The notes under the pieces: model-generated
What the model was told of the DNA's origin: nothing
Databases searched by the model: none
Seen by the model: the letters and a program-made list of their open reading frames with translations, nothing else
Source: NZQO01 sp964639255
Lineage (GTDB): Bacteria > Bacteroidota > Bacteroidia > Flavobacteriales > Flavobacteriaceae
Length of the DNA stretch: 46,123 bases
Assembly (NCBI GenBank): GCA_964639255.1
Contig: CAZXDP010000016.1
Location: 1-46,123, forward strand
Direction of reading: 5' to 3'
In this document: piece after piece, positions 7,997-16,482 of the stretch
Position numbering within the stretch: the stretch's first letter is position 1
Layout: each line of letters opens with the position of its first letter
Program-made: the position numbers and the translations under genes

Positions 7997-10159
7997 ATGA
8001 AAAATCTGTTCGCACTCTTACCTTTCGCTCTTATTTTTGTGGGCTGCAAGGAAGAACCCAAAAAAGAAGCGCTTGCCGTGAACTATCCCGAGACCAAGAA
8101 AGTCGATACCGTAGACACGTACTTTGGCACCGAGGTGCCCGACCCTTATCGTTGGCTCGAAGACGATATGAGCGAAGAGACCGCAGATTGGGTTAAAAGG
8201 CAGAACGAGGCAACCTACGGCTACCTCGACAACATTCCATTTCGCGAGGCGCTAAAAGAACGGCTCACCGAACTTTGGAACTACGAGAAAATTGGAGCGC
8301 CCTTCAAGGAAGGAGCATATACCTATTTCTACAAAAACGATGGGCTTCAAAATCAATATGTGATTTATCGTTACAAGACAGGTGAGGATCCCGAAACGGC
8401 CGAGGTGTTCCTCGACCCGAACACCTTTAAGGAAGATGGGACTATCTCGCTGGGCGGACTCAGTTTTTCGAAAGATGGCTCCAAGGCGGCGTATAGTATT
8501 TCTGAAGGAGGAAGCGATTGGCGCAAGGTGTTGGTGATGGATGCCGAAACCAAGGAAATCATCGAAGATACTTTGGTAGATATCAAGTTTAGCGGTCTTT
8601 CTTGGAAGGAGAACGACGGGTTCTACTATTCCAGCTACGATAAGCCAAAAGGCAGTGAGCTCTCTGCAAAGACCGATCAGCATAAGCTTTATTATCACAA
8701 GCTGGGCACCTCACAAAAGCAGGATGCGCTTATTTTTGGTGGCACCGAAGCGCAGAAGCATCGCTATGTTTCGGGCAACGTTACCGAAGACAATCGCTAT
8801 CTTTTGGTGAGTGCAAGTATTTCAACTTCTGGAAATAAACTGTTCTTAAAAGACCTCACCAAGCCCAATAGTGACTTCGTCACCATTCTCGATCATACTG
8901 ATAGCGACACCTACGTTATAGAGAATGAGGGCAGCAAATTATTTTTGGTAACCAACCTGAACGCGCCAAATAAAAAAATTGTAACGGTAAATGCCGCAAA
9001 TCCAACTCCAGAGAACTGGCAGGATTTTATCGCCGAGACCGAAAATGTGCTTAGCCCATCTACAGGAGGTGGTTATTTCTTTACCGAATATATGGTCGAT
9101 GCCGTCTCACAAGTGAAGCAGTACGATTACGAAGGCAACTTAGTACGTGAAGTAGAATTGCCTGGTGTGGGTAGCGCGGGTGGCTTCGGAAGCAAAAAAG
9201 AGGAAAAAGAACTTTATTATAGCTTTACCAATTACGTAACTCCGGGAAGTATCTATAAATATACTATTGAAACTGGAGAAAGCGAACTGTACCGAAAGCC
9301 AGAAATAGATTTTAGCGCCGACAACTACGAAAGCAAACAAGTCTTTTACACGAGTAAGGACGGTACCAAAATACCTATGATTATTACCCACAAAAAAGGG
9401 ATAGAACTGAACGGAAAGAATCCCACCATTCTCTATGGCTACGGAGGCTTTAATGTAAGCTTAACTCCTAGCTTTAGCATCACGAATGCGGTTTGGATGG
9501 AGCAAGGTGGTGTCTACGCTGTTCCCAACTTACGTGGGGGTGGCGAATACGGTAAGGAATGGCATAAGGCAGGCACCAAAATGCAAAAGCAAAATGTGTT
9601 TGATGATTTTATTGCAGCCGCAGAATATCTCATTGCCAACAACTATACTTCTAGCGAGTATTTGGCCATTCGAGGAGGATCGAATGGCGGATTGCTGGTG
9701 GGTGCTACGATGACGCAACGACCCGATTTAATGGCAGTGGCCCTTCCCGCAGTAGGGGTGCTCGATATGTTGCGCTACCACACCTTTACGGCCGGTGCTG
9801 GCTGGGCGTATGATTATGGTACCGCGGAAGACAGCAAGGAAATGTTCGAATACCTGAAGGGATATTCTCCTCTCCACAATATTAAAGAGGGAACCGAATA
9901 TCCTGCCACGCTCATTACCACCGGCGATCACGACGATCGCGTGGTGCCCGCCCATAGCTTCAAGTTCGCGGCCGAACTGCAGGAACATCAAGCTGGCGAT
10001 AATCCAGTGTTGATTCGTATTGAGACCGACGCCGGCCACGGCGCCGGAACACCAGTGAGCAAAACCATAGACCAATATGCCGATATTTACGGATTTACGC
10101 TTTACAATATGGGCTTTGAGGTGCTCCCCAAGAAGGTAAACGAATCGGTAAAGGAATAG
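7997..10159 (+). CDS. Prolyl oligopeptidase family serine peptidase (S9A), lipoprotein
   Basis: Cleaves short peptides after proline. The N-terminus MKNLFALLPFALIFVGCKEE is a lipoprotein signal with Cys17 as the lipidation site, so the enzyme is probably anchored in a membrane facing the periplasm or outside. Residues about 30-430 form the seven-bladed propeller (VPDPYRWLEDD at the start is typical) and the rest the alpha/beta hydrolase domain. The triad is visible: S562 in RGGSNGGLLVG, Asp in TTGDHDDRVVP, and H681 in TDAGHGAG. At 720 residues it has full family length. A hairpin terminator follows immediately. TACCTTTA at 7959-7966 is a near-consensus -7 element. Confidence 0.95.
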   Translation: MKNLFALLPFALIFVGCKEEPKKEALAVNYPETKKVDTVDTYFGTEVPDPYRWLEDDMSEETADWVKRQNEATYGYLDNIPFREALKERLTELWNYEKIGAPFKEGAYTYFYKNDGLQNQYVIYRYKTGEDPETAEVFLDPNTFKEDGTISLGGLSFSKDGSKAAYSISEGGSDWRKVLVMDAETKEIIEDTLVDIKFSGLSWKENDGFYYSSYDKPKGSELSAKTDQHKLYYHKLGTSQKQDALIFGGTEAQKHRYVSGNVTEDNRYLLVSASISTSGNKLFLKDLTKPNSDFVTILDHTDSDTYVIENEGSKLFLVTNLNAPNKKIVTVNAANPTPENWQDFIAETENVLSPSTGGGYFFTEYMVDAVSQVKQYDYEGNLVREVELPGVGSAGGFGSKKEEKELYYSFTNYVTPGSIYKYTIETGESELYRKPEIDFSADNYESKQVFYTSKDGTKIPMIITHKKGIELNGKNPTILYGYGGFNVSLTPSFSITNAVWMEQGGVYAVPNLRGGGEYGKEWHKAGTKMQKQNVFDDFIAAAEYLIANNYTSSEYLAIRGGSNGGLLVGATMTQRPDLMAVALPAVGVLDMLRYHTFTAGAGWAYDYGTAEDSKEMFEYLKGYSPLHNIKEGTEYPATLITTGDHDDRVVPAHSFKFAAELQEHQAGDNPVLIRIETDAGHGAGTPVSKTIDQYADIYGFTLYNMGFEVLPKKVNESVKE

Positions 10160-10177
10160 GAATCTGGAAAAGCCTCT

Positions 10178-10222
10178 AAAAAGGGTTGCCGCGATTTTAG
10201 GACATTGTGGGCAACCCTTTTT
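10178..10222 (+). terminator. Intrinsic terminator after prolyl oligopeptidase
   Basis: The stem AAGGGTTGCC (10181-10190) with GGCAACCCTT (10210-10219) is extended by A/T pairs and ends in five T (10218-10222); the loop is 19 bases. It finishes seven bases before the ATG of the next gene on the same strand. Confidence 0.8.
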
Positions 10223-10228
10223 CAATAT

Positions 10229-11173
10229 ATGCTAGACGTTGCCATACAATCATTTGCCTACGGAAAAGATATTACTCTTTCCAATATCGCTTTTAAAAGC
10301 GATACGGGAGAGCACTTGGCCCTATTGGGGGAGAGCGGCTGCGGCAAGTCGACCCTCTTGCATCTTATCTATGGGTTACTGCCCTTGCAACACGGCCGAA
10401 TAAGTTGGTTCCACTCCAAAGTACTAGGGCCTAACGACACTCTAATCCCAGGCCATCCCGAAATGAAATTGGTAGCACAAGAATTGAATATTCTTCCCTA
10501 CGCTACCGTAAGAGAGAACATTCGAGAATATCTTTCTGGCAATGACGAGCGTGAAAGCAATTTGATTATTGAATTGTTAGAGGTGGTTGAATTGAGCCAA
10601 TATGGCAATACCTTGGTTAAAAACCTAAGCGGAGGTCAGAAGCAACGCGTTGCATTGGCCAAGGCCTTGGCAAAACAACCCCAATTATTGTTGTTGGATG
10701 AGCCTTTCAGCAGTATCGATACTTTCAGAAAAAACAGATTAAGACGGCGTTTGTACGCATATCTGAAAAAGATGAATATATCTTGCATAACAGCCACACA
10801 CGATGCCGAAGAAGCGTTGCTGTATGCGGATCGTATCTTGCTATTGCGCCATGGCACCTTAGTTCGAATGGATACTCCACAAGTTTTATTCAGCAACTTT
10901 AAAACGCCTTATGAAGCAGGATTTTTCGGTGAGGTTACCTTATTGCCACAACGCTTTTTTCAAAATAACCATCTTTCTCCTAAACCTTTATTGCCGCACC
11001 AATTGAAGGTGAGCGATACACGAACCGAGCTGGCCGTGCGCGTAGTGGCGTCTTATTATAAAGGCACGCATTATCTTATTTATGGTTTGTATGATGAGGA
11101 AGCTGTGTACTTTTTGCATCATAGTCAATTGAATATCAACGAAAACGTGTACCTTTCCATTAAACTTTTTTAA
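10229..11173 (+). CDS. ABC transporter ATP-binding protein (orphan)
   Basis: A 314-residue ATPase subunit. The Walker A is LLGESGCGKSTLL (about residues 32-44), the Q-loop LVAQELNILPYATV, the signature NLSGGQKQRVALAKALA, the Walker B LLLLDEPFSSID, and the switch His is in ITATHDAEEALLYADRI. This arrangement, with HDxEEAL and a C-terminal extension of about 100 residues, is closest to the iron/spermidine/molybdate importer ATPases (FbpC/PotA-like). No permease or binding protein is adjacent, so the substrate is unknown. A TTG start at 10205 would lie inside the terminator hairpin, so the ATG at 10229 is chosen. The secreted NTF2-like gene follows after two bases, so the two are cotranscribed. 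Confidence 0.88.
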   Translation: MLDVAIQSFAYGKDITLSNIAFKSDTGEHLALLGESGCGKSTLLHLIYGLLPLQHGRISWFHSKVLGPNDTLIPGHPEMKLVAQELNILPYATVRENIREYLSGNDERESNLIIELLEVVELSQYGNTLVKNLSGGQKQRVALAKALAKQPQLLLLDEPFSSIDTFRKNRLRRRLYAYLKKMNISCITATHDAEEALLYADRILLLRHGTLVRMDTPQVLFSNFKTPYEAGFFGEVTLLPQRFFQNNHLSPKPLLPHQLKVSDTRTELAVRVVASYYKGTHYLIYGLYDEEAVYFLHHSQLNINENVYLSIKLF

Positions 11174-11175
11174 TC

Positions 11176-11706
11176 ATGAAGCGGTATACGGCGTTTTTGG
11201 TTTTTCTTATATTCGTATCGGTACAAGCAATTTCCCAACAGGACGAATCTGCGTACCTTAACAAGGTACAAACCTTAGACGGCACCTTGGAAACCCTTTA
11301 TGGGGTTATCTCCGGGGAAAAGGATGAAGCGCGCAATTGGAATCTCTTCAACTATTTGTTCGTTCCAACCGCGCAATTAATGCCAATTCAAAGAAATGAA
11401 GACGAACGATGGGCGCCGAAAGTACTTACGGTTGAAGAATACATCGCAACTGCAGGTGCTTGGTTGGAGAAGAATGGTTTTTACGAGAAGGAAATTCATA
11501 GAGTCGTAGAAACGTACGGCCCACTAACGCACGTTTTCAGCACTTACGAATCGTATTATTCTCAAAAAGACAATGCCCCATTTGCGAGGGGCATTAACAG
11601 CATTCAATTGTTATATGATGATTCGAGGTGGTGGGTGGTAAGTATCTATTGGTTTGGCGAAACAGAAGAGTATCCCATTCCCGCTGCCTACTTACCTAAT
11701 GATTAG
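11176..11706 (+). CDS. Secreted NTF2/SnoaL-like hypothetical protein
   Basis: A 176-residue protein with a clear Sec signal peptide (MKRYTAFLVFLIFVSVQAISQ, cleavage after about residue 20). The mature part starts with a helix (LNKVQTLDGTLETLYGVISG) and ends with strands (THVFSTYESYYSQKD, GINSIQLLYDDSRWWVVSIYWF), the order expected of an NTF2-like cone fold used in SnoaL-type proteins. The match is based on secondary-structure pattern, so the fold is tentative and no catalytic residues can be named. It is two bases downstream of the ABC ATPase and shares its transcript. Its stop overlaps the stop of the convergent SDR gene by four bases (TTAG). Confidence 0.72.
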   Translation: MKRYTAFLVFLIFVSVQAISQQDESAYLNKVQTLDGTLETLYGVISGEKDEARNWNLFNYLFVPTAQLMPIQRNEDERWAPKVLTVEEYIATAGAWLEKNGFYEKEIHRVVETYGPLTHVFSTYESYYSQKDNAPFARGINSIQLLYDDSRWWVVSIYWFGETEEYPIPAAYLPND

Positions 11707-12344
11707 CCAACAGTTTTTACGGCCTCTTCAATATCGGCTTCACCGCTCAACAGTTCTACGGTTTCATTTATCAGGACATCGTCGTGAAGTGCCGCAACTA
11801 TCGTTTCAGCGACATCGGCTCGCGAAATTTCCCCTTTCTCATTCAGTTTATGCCCTAACTTTATTGTACCTGTTCTTCCTTCATTGGTTAGGGCTCCAGG
11901 TCGTAAGATGGTGTATTTGAGACCGCTGTTGCGCAAGTGCTCATCGGCATTTTTCTTAGCCTCCAAATACTGCTGTATGGAATCACTTTGCTGGGGGTCA
12001 TCGGCGCCCATGGCACTAAGCATCACAAATTTTTTAATTCCAGCTATGGCGGCCAAATCTATCAGTTTCTTGGCTCCCTCTTGATCTACAGCAATAGTTT
12101 TTTCAACACCCGTATCGCTTCCAGAACCAGCGGCAAAAATTACCTTATCGATTTCCGTAACGGTATGGCTCACATTTTTCTCCAAATCGGCCAAGCGGGT
12201 TTCGATGTTTCTATCATTAAATTCCTTTTCCTGATCCTTATGGCGCACCATCGCCACCGGACGGTAATTGCGATACCTATCTAAAATTTCTACTATTTTT
12301 TTTCCTGTGCTTCCCGTGGCACCGGCCACTAATACGCGTTCCAT
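11703..12344 (-). CDS. NAD(P)H-binding SDR-family oxidoreductase (atypical)
   Basis: A 213-residue Rossmann protein. It opens with VLVAGATGSTGKKIVEIL, the TGxTGxxG dinucleotide motif of atypical/extended SDRs, then VAMVRHKDQ. Further on it has VDQEGAKKLIDLAAIAGIKKFVMLSAMGAD and YTILRPGALTNEGRTG, typical of the NAD(P)-binding DUF-type proteins related to YtfG/YwnB and to HSCARG-like redox sensors. The classical YxxxK pair is replaced by a short YLEAKKNADEHLRNSGL segment. Substrate is unknown. It converges with the preceding plus-strand gene. The 108-base gap upstream contains the terminator of the next minus-strand gene, so it is probably its own unit. Confidence 0.85.
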   Translation of the reverse strand: MERVLVAGATGSTGKKIVEILDRYRNYRPVAMVRHKDQEKEFNDRNIETRLADLEKNVSHTVTEIDKVIFAAGSGSDTGVEKTIAVDQEGAKKLIDLAAIAGIKKFVMLSAMGADDPQQSDSIQQYLEAKKNADEHLRNSGLKYTILRPGALTNEGRTGTIKLGHKLNEKGEISRADVAETIVAALHDDVLINETVELLSGEADIEEAVKTVG

Positions 12345-12377
12345 ATATTTCTTAATTTTTGTTCGTTTAAATTACTG

Positions 12378-12414
12378 AAAACGAAAATGCCGTTACCTTA
12401 TGTTAACGGCATTT
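12378..12414 (-). terminator. Intrinsic terminator after the MDR oxidoreductase gene
   Basis: A perfect 11-bp stem, AAATGCCGTTA (12385-12395) with TAACGGCATTT (12404-12414), and an 8-base loop. Read on the minus strand the stem runs into TTTTCGTTTT. It terminates the gene at 12453-13451. Confidence 0.82.
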
Positions 12415-12452
12415 AACGCACACTTTAATAGTATTTTAATAGTCACTCGAGA

Positions 12453-13451
12453 TTAGGCAACCTTCACTATCATTTTGCCCTTGTTTTTTCCGCTGAAAAG
12501 ATCGATAAAGGCTTGTGGGATATTCTCGAATCCTTCTACTATGGTTTCTTCATATGTCAACTTACCATCTTCCAACCATTGCGACAACTGCGAAACTGCC
12601 TTTGGAAACTCATCTTGGAAATCGCGCACTATAAACCCTTGCATCTTGATACTTTTCTTTACCAATTGCGGTTCCAACCTTGGGCCGGTAGGCTGTTCCT
12701 GTTCGTTATACAATGATATGGCGCCGCAGTTGACCACCCTTGCGTAGCGGTTGGCGTTCGCTATTGCAGCATCGAGAATTTCCCCGCCTACATTATCAAA
12801 ATAAACATCTACCCCGTCTGGACAGACCTCAGCAATGGCTTGTTTCATATTTTGGGAAGTTTTGTAATTAATGCCTGCATCGTAGTTAAATTTCGATTTC
12901 ATCAATTCAATTTTGGCATCAGAACCGGCTATTCCAACAACGCGGCAACCCTTTATTTTTCCTATCTGGCCTACCACGCTCCCCACGGCGCCCGAGGCGC
13001 CAGAAACCAACAGGGTCTCCCCTTTCTGGGGCTCGCCAATTTTCTCCAATCCGAGGTATGCTGTAATTCCAGTAAGCCCTAGAATTCCCAAATAGGCAGA
13101 GAGCGGTGCCTTGTCGCCGTCTACCTTCTGAAGGTCTGCCCCCGGGGTGGTGTGCCATTGCTTCCAAGGCAGCATTCCAGTAACGTAGTCGCCTTTTTTG
13201 AAGGAGTCGGTACGGCTTTCCATTATTTCGGCTACGATGCCCGAGGCTACGGGTTCGCCGAGCTCGAAGGGCGGAATGTAGGATGGCTCATCCCGCATTC
13301 TCCCTCGAAGGTAGGGATCTACCGAAACATACTTGGTCTTGAGAAGCACCTCGCCTTCATTGGGGGTGGGCTTGTCAATTTCAGAAATTTCAAAGTCGGA
13401 CAATTGGGGTGTTCCCTCGGGACGATTTTTCAGTACAATACTTTTGTTCAT
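12453..13451 (-). CDS. NADP-dependent medium-chain oxidoreductase (CurA/leukotriene B4 dehydrogenase type)
   Basis: A 332-residue member of the zinc-independent MDR family that reduces activated double bonds or oxidises alcohols with NADPH. The N-terminal domain reads IVLKNRPEGTPQLSDFEI and YVSVDPYLRGRMRD (the VDPYMRxRM hallmark of this subgroup). The cofactor domain has LLVSGASGAVGSVVGQIGK, and later DGVDVYFDNVGGEILD, also a subgroup hallmark. No zinc-binding cysteines are present, as expected. An in-frame TTG at 13511 would add 20 residues, but the conserved N-terminus begins at the ATG at 13451, chosen here. A TAGGTTTG element lies about 96 bases upstream and a hairpin terminator follows. 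Confidence 0.93.
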   Translation of the reverse strand: MNKSIVLKNRPEGTPQLSDFEISEIDKPTPNEGEVLLKTKYVSVDPYLRGRMRDEPSYIPPFELGEPVASGIVAEIMESRTDSFKKGDYVTGMLPWKQWHTTPGADLQKVDGDKAPLSAYLGILGLTGITAYLGLEKIGEPQKGETLLVSGASGAVGSVVGQIGKIKGCRVVGIAGSDAKIELMKSKFNYDAGINYKTSQNMKQAIAEVCPDGVDVYFDNVGGEILDAAIANANRYARVVNCGAISLYNEQEQPTGPRLEPQLVKKSIKMQGFIVRDFQDEFPKAVSQLSQWLEDGKLTYEETIVEGFENIPQAFIDLFSGKNKGKMIVKVA

Positions 13452-13546
13452 AACACTATGTTTTCTTTTAAAGATATCGAATTGAATACTGCTTTTAAAG
13501 GATTGCGGCAATGCATAGTGGCTTTTTCAGAAAAGATTAACGAATT

Positions 13547-13554
13547 CAAACCTA
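13547..13554 (-). promoter_or_regulatory. Candidate -7 element for the MDR oxidoreductase
   Basis: On the minus strand it reads TAGGTTTG, an exact TAnnTTTG match. It implies an untranslated leader of roughly 90 bases before the ATG at 13451. Confidence 0.4.
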
Positions 13555-13606
13555 GATAAGCATTACCTTTAGAAAACTAGTGTTTTTACCTTTAAACCTT
13601 TTACCT

Positions 13607-14137
13607 ATGAATTGGGAATATTTTACCAAAGACTTGGACCTGCCAACACTTTGGTCTGTATTGTTGGGCACCCTTATTATCTATACGGCCTTGATAGTCT
13701 ATACCCGAATTTTTGGACTTAAGAGTTTTAGTAAAATGACCGGTTTCGACTTTATTAATACCATAGCCATAGGTAATCTCTTTGCTATGAGCATAGGTAC
13801 GAGCAATCCCAAATTGCTAATGGGCGCCATCATTATCGGGTTGCTCTATTTTATGAACTATATTATCTCTACCCTCATCTATAAAAAAGATGCCGCTCAG
13901 CAGCTATTGGACAATTCGCCCGTGCTATTGATGGAAAATGGCACTATTCTGGAAGAAAATCTAGAAAAATGCAAGGTGAGCAAGGATGAGTTACGGGGCA
14001 AGCTGCGAGAGGCAAATGTGCTTAAACTAAGTCAGGTACGGGCGGTAATATTAGAAACTACGGGTGATGTTAGTGTGCTTCACGCCGAAGACGACACAGA
14101 GCTTGAAGATTTCCTAATGGAAGATGTAATGCGCTAA
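13607..14137 (+). CDS. DUF421 (YetF-type) inner-membrane protein
   Basis: A 176-residue protein with three predicted membrane helices at the N-terminus: LWSVLLGTLIIYTALIVYTRI, then MTGFDFINTIAIGNLFAMSIG, then LLMGAIIIGLLYFMNYIISTLIY. They are followed by the DUF421/YetF cytoplasmic domain (DNSPVLLMENGTILEENLEKCKVSKDEL, then LREANVLKLSQVRAVILETTGDVSVL). The motif pattern RxFGLKSFSKMTGFDF...IAIGN is diagnostic. Function in the family is poorly defined; membership of spore-germinant receptor complexes is known only in bacilli. A GTG at 13580 would add nine residues; the ATG at 13607 is preferred, with TACCTTTA (13587-13594) as a near-consensus -7 element. It converges with the Gre-like gene with four bases between stops. 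Confidence 0.88.
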   Translation: MNWEYFTKDLDLPTLWSVLLGTLIIYTALIVYTRIFGLKSFSKMTGFDFINTIAIGNLFAMSIGTSNPKLLMGAIIIGLLYFMNYIISTLIYKKDAAQQLLDNSPVLLMENGTILEENLEKCKVSKDELRGKLREANVLKLSQVRAVILETTGDVSVLHAEDDTELEDFLMEDVMR

Positions 14138-14141
14138 GTAG

Positions 14142-14600
14142 CTATTGTACTAACTGAATGATAAAAGTTTTATCATTGAACTGAAATTGTTCTCCCTTCT
14201 TTTTCCCCGCCAGCAACTGACCGATGGGCGAGTTGAGGGCTACGCACAAAAAGGGCTTTTCCTGAATGGTTACGACCCCTATGGAAATGCTTATAAAATA
14301 TGTGCCTTGATTGGTATTCACTAAGCTTCCCAACCTGATATAATCTGATGTTGCCCTAATATCAATACGTTTTAGCAGGTTCTGAATGTTTTCTACTTCC
14401 TGCAACTGCTTTCCAGCATTTTCGCGGTCTATTTGCAACATAGCCCGACCCGTCTCGTGCTTATCGCCACTGGAATTCTTGTCTTCTTCCATAAGCGATT
14501 CTTCGATATCGGCAATGGTTTGCCGTATCTTTTCAAATCGTTTCTGCACGGTTGTTCTACAGTGCTCCAACAACTCAGATTTTAGTTCCAGTACCGTCAT
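14142..14600 (-). CDS. GreA/GreB-like transcription factor homologue
   Basis: A 152-residue protein with an N-terminal helical hairpin (ELKSELLEHCRTTVQKRFEKIRQTIADIEESL, then AMLQIDRENAGKQLQEVENIQNLLKRI) and a C-terminal FKBP-like beta domain (LGSLVNTNQGTYFISISIG ... VALNSPIGQLLAGKKKGEQFQF). SPIGQLLAGKKKG matches the closing segment of Gre factors, which insert a coiled coil into RNA polymerase to stimulate transcript cleavage. The hairpin is shorter than in GreA and its acidic tip (EEDKNSSGDKHE) is only partly similar, so cleavage activity is uncertain. Orthologues are sometimes mislabelled as 3-oxoacyl-ACP synthase. The start overlaps the mtgA stop (ATGA), so translation is coupled. Confidence 0.75.
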   Translation of the reverse strand: MTVLELKSELLEHCRTTVQKRFEKIRQTIADIEESLMEEDKNSSGDKHETGRAMLQIDRENAGKQLQEVENIQNLLKRIDIRATSDYIRLGSLVNTNQGTYFISISIGVVTIQEKPFLCVALNSPIGQLLAGKKKGEQFQFNDKTFIIQLVQ

Positions 14601-15289
14601 TCACTAGGCTGTTTTTCGAGTGTAAAAGTACTATAATATCGCATTTGTTGTACAATCCACTGTTTTCTTTTTTCTATGAAACCCGATGCTGGCGCAGCTC
14701 TGTATTTACGCGGATTGGGCAATACTGCTGCAATAGCTGCGGCTTCGTACTGCGAAAGATTTGCTGCCGATTTCCCAAACCAATGTCTTGAGGCGGCTTC
14801 TGCACCGTACACCCCATTGCCCATTTCGATGCTATTGAGGTATACCTCCAAGATGCGCTCTTTGCTCCAAAAAGTTTCTATGAGAAATGTAAAATAGACT
14901 TCCAACCCCTTTCGAAACCAACTGCGCTCTGGCCAGAGAAATACATTTTTAGCGGTTTGCTGAGAAATGGTACTGCCCCCACGCATACGTTTTCCGCTTT
15001 TGTTGTTTTTGTATGCTTTTTCTATAGCTTCATAGTCAAAACCACTATGTTTTAGAAAGTTTTGATCTTCTGAAGCGATTACCGCCAATTGAAGATTCTT
15101 AGAGATTTGTTGTATTTCAACCCAATCGTGCTCGGTTTCAAAGTTTTCCTGTTCAGATTCAAAATAGCGAATGGCCATTAAGGGAGTATATGGAACGGGA
15201 ACAAATTTGTAGAGTATTACCCAACCAATGGTAATAAGTAAAAACCAAAGAAGTAACTTAAAAATAAAAACAAAAAGTTTTTTCAGCAT
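14597..15289 (-). CDS. mtgA: Monofunctional biosynthetic peptidoglycan transglycosylase
   Basis: Polymerises lipid II into glycan strands at the outer face of the inner membrane. The 230-residue protein has one N-terminal membrane helix (LFVFIFKLLLWFLLITIGWVILY) followed by a GT51 domain: AVIASEDQNFLKHSGFD with the catalytic Glu, RGGSTISQQTAKNVFL, WFRKGLEVYFTFLIE, KERILEVYLNSIEMG and GAEAASRHWFGKSAANL. All are standard GT51 motifs. There is no transpeptidase domain, hence monofunctional. Upstream lies the FAD oxidoreductase gene (48-base gap), downstream the Gre-like gene overlapping by four bases. The three probably share a transcript. Confidence 0.95.
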   Translation of the reverse strand: MLKKLFVFIFKLLLWFLLITIGWVILYKFVPVPYTPLMAIRYFESEQENFETEHDWVEIQQISKNLQLAVIASEDQNFLKHSGFDYEAIEKAYKNNKSGKRMRGGSTISQQTAKNVFLWPERSWFRKGLEVYFTFLIETFWSKERILEVYLNSIEMGNGVYGAEAASRHWFGKSAANLSQYEAAAIAAVLPNPRKYRAAPASGFIEKRKQWIVQQMRYYSTFTLEKQPSE

Positions 15290-15337
15290 AGGGTGTTAGA
15301 ATATAACAAATACGGGCCGAAATCTACGTAAAATCTT

Positions 15338-16465
15338 TCAATCCAAAGCCAAATCGGCCAATTTGCCTCCTACAGTGGTCCCAATAGCCACTCCCATTCC
15401 ACCCAGTCGAACACCGCAGAAAATATTGGGTGCTACCTCTTTTACAATTGGTTTTTTCTGCGAGCCCACACCCATAATACCACTCCACCGCTGTGCTATG
15501 GCCACATCGATTCCAGGTACTATGGTGGTGCGAAGCAGTTCTTCGAGACGTTCTTGTATTTGGTTGGTCAAACCGAATTGGGTAGTGGTTTCGCCCTCGC
15601 GATCCAGGTTGCGCCCACCGCCCAACAAAATACGGTTATGGATATTCCTGAAATAATAATATCCCTCATCTATATGGAATGTGCCTCGCAACGGTAAGTT
15701 TGCGATTGGTTCTGTGATAAGTACCTGAGCCCTGGCAGGGGCAACAGTTTCTTCTAAGAATTGCTTGGCGAAGCCATTGGTTGCGACACATACGGTTTTT
15801 GCCTTAATTTCTTCAGAATTGTTTAAAACAAGGTTAATTTCACCATTTTTTGAAGTAATGGAGGTAATTTCAGCACTATTCAGCAGAAAAATGCCTTTTT
15901 CTGCTGCTTTTTTTAAGAGTGCCATCATCATTTTTCCTGTGTCCAGTTGCCCTTCATAACGATTAAAAATGAGCTGTTTCTGAATGTTTTTAAAACCAAA
16001 TGGATCATTTTTTACTGAAAAAACGTCAGTTTTATCGAAAAACACCTCTTTTAACAATAAATTGATGTACGGTACCTTATCCAAGCAGCGCTCATACCGC
16101 TCGGCGTCTTGTTGGGAGAAAAGCTCATATCCGCCGTGAGGCTGAAAATCGATCATTTGGTCCCCTAAGGTATTCCGTAGTTCTCGTAAACCATTATAGC
16201 GATCGCGAACCAGAGAAATCACTTCCTCTTCGGTATGATTCCGCAAATCGGCCAAAAGCTCTGATATGCTTCCAAAGCACGCAAATCCGGCATTCTTGGT
16301 ACTCGCTCCGCTGGGCAGCATCCCTCTCTCGAAAATTACGATTTTAGCGTTGGGCCTTTTTTCGCGAAGTGCCAAGGCACAATTAAGGCCCACAATACCG
16401 CTGCCAATCACGGCGTAATCGATATTGTGCAACCAGGTATTACGTTCCCAATAAGATAGATTCAT
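15338..16465 (-). CDS. DAO-type FAD-dependent oxidoreductase
   Basis: A 375-residue flavoprotein of the D-amino-acid oxidase/glycine oxidase superfamily. It has the ADP-binding motif VIGSGIVGLNCALALRE, then IVIFERGMLPSGASTKNAG where flavin binding is expected, and a C-terminal FAD segment GVRLGGMGVAIGTTVGGKLADLAL. The substrate is probably an amine or amino acid but cannot be named. Two ATGs are possible: 16480 (adds MCTFN) and 16465. The first lies only three bases from a terminator hairpin, which favours 16465, the one adopted. The protein is soluble. It leads the run mtgA/Gre-like. Its promoter, if separate from accC, would have to lie in or behind the hairpin at 16483-16526. Confidence 0.85.
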   Translation of the reverse strand: MNLSYWERNTWLHNIDYAVIGSGIVGLNCALALREKRPNAKIVIFERGMLPSGASTKNAGFACFGSISELLADLRNHTEEEVISLVRDRYNGLRELRNTLGDQMIDFQPHGGYELFSQQDAERYERCLDKVPYINLLLKEVFFDKTDVFSVKNDPFGFKNIQKQLIFNRYEGQLDTGKMMMALLKKAAEKGIFLLNSAEITSITSKNGEINLVLNNSEEIKAKTVCVATNGFAKQFLEETVAPARAQVLITEPIANLPLRGTFHIDEGYYYFRNIHNRILLGGGRNLDREGETTTQFGLTNQIQERLEELLRTTIVPGIDVAIAQRWSGIMGVGSQKKPIVKEVAPNIFCGVRLGGMGVAIGTTVGGKLADLALD

Positions 16466-16482
16466 ATTAAAGGTGCACATGC

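Noticed and set aside
10205..10228. Upstream TTG start for the ABC ATPase
   Set aside because: It falls inside the terminator hairpin and adds residues unrelated to the ABC fold.
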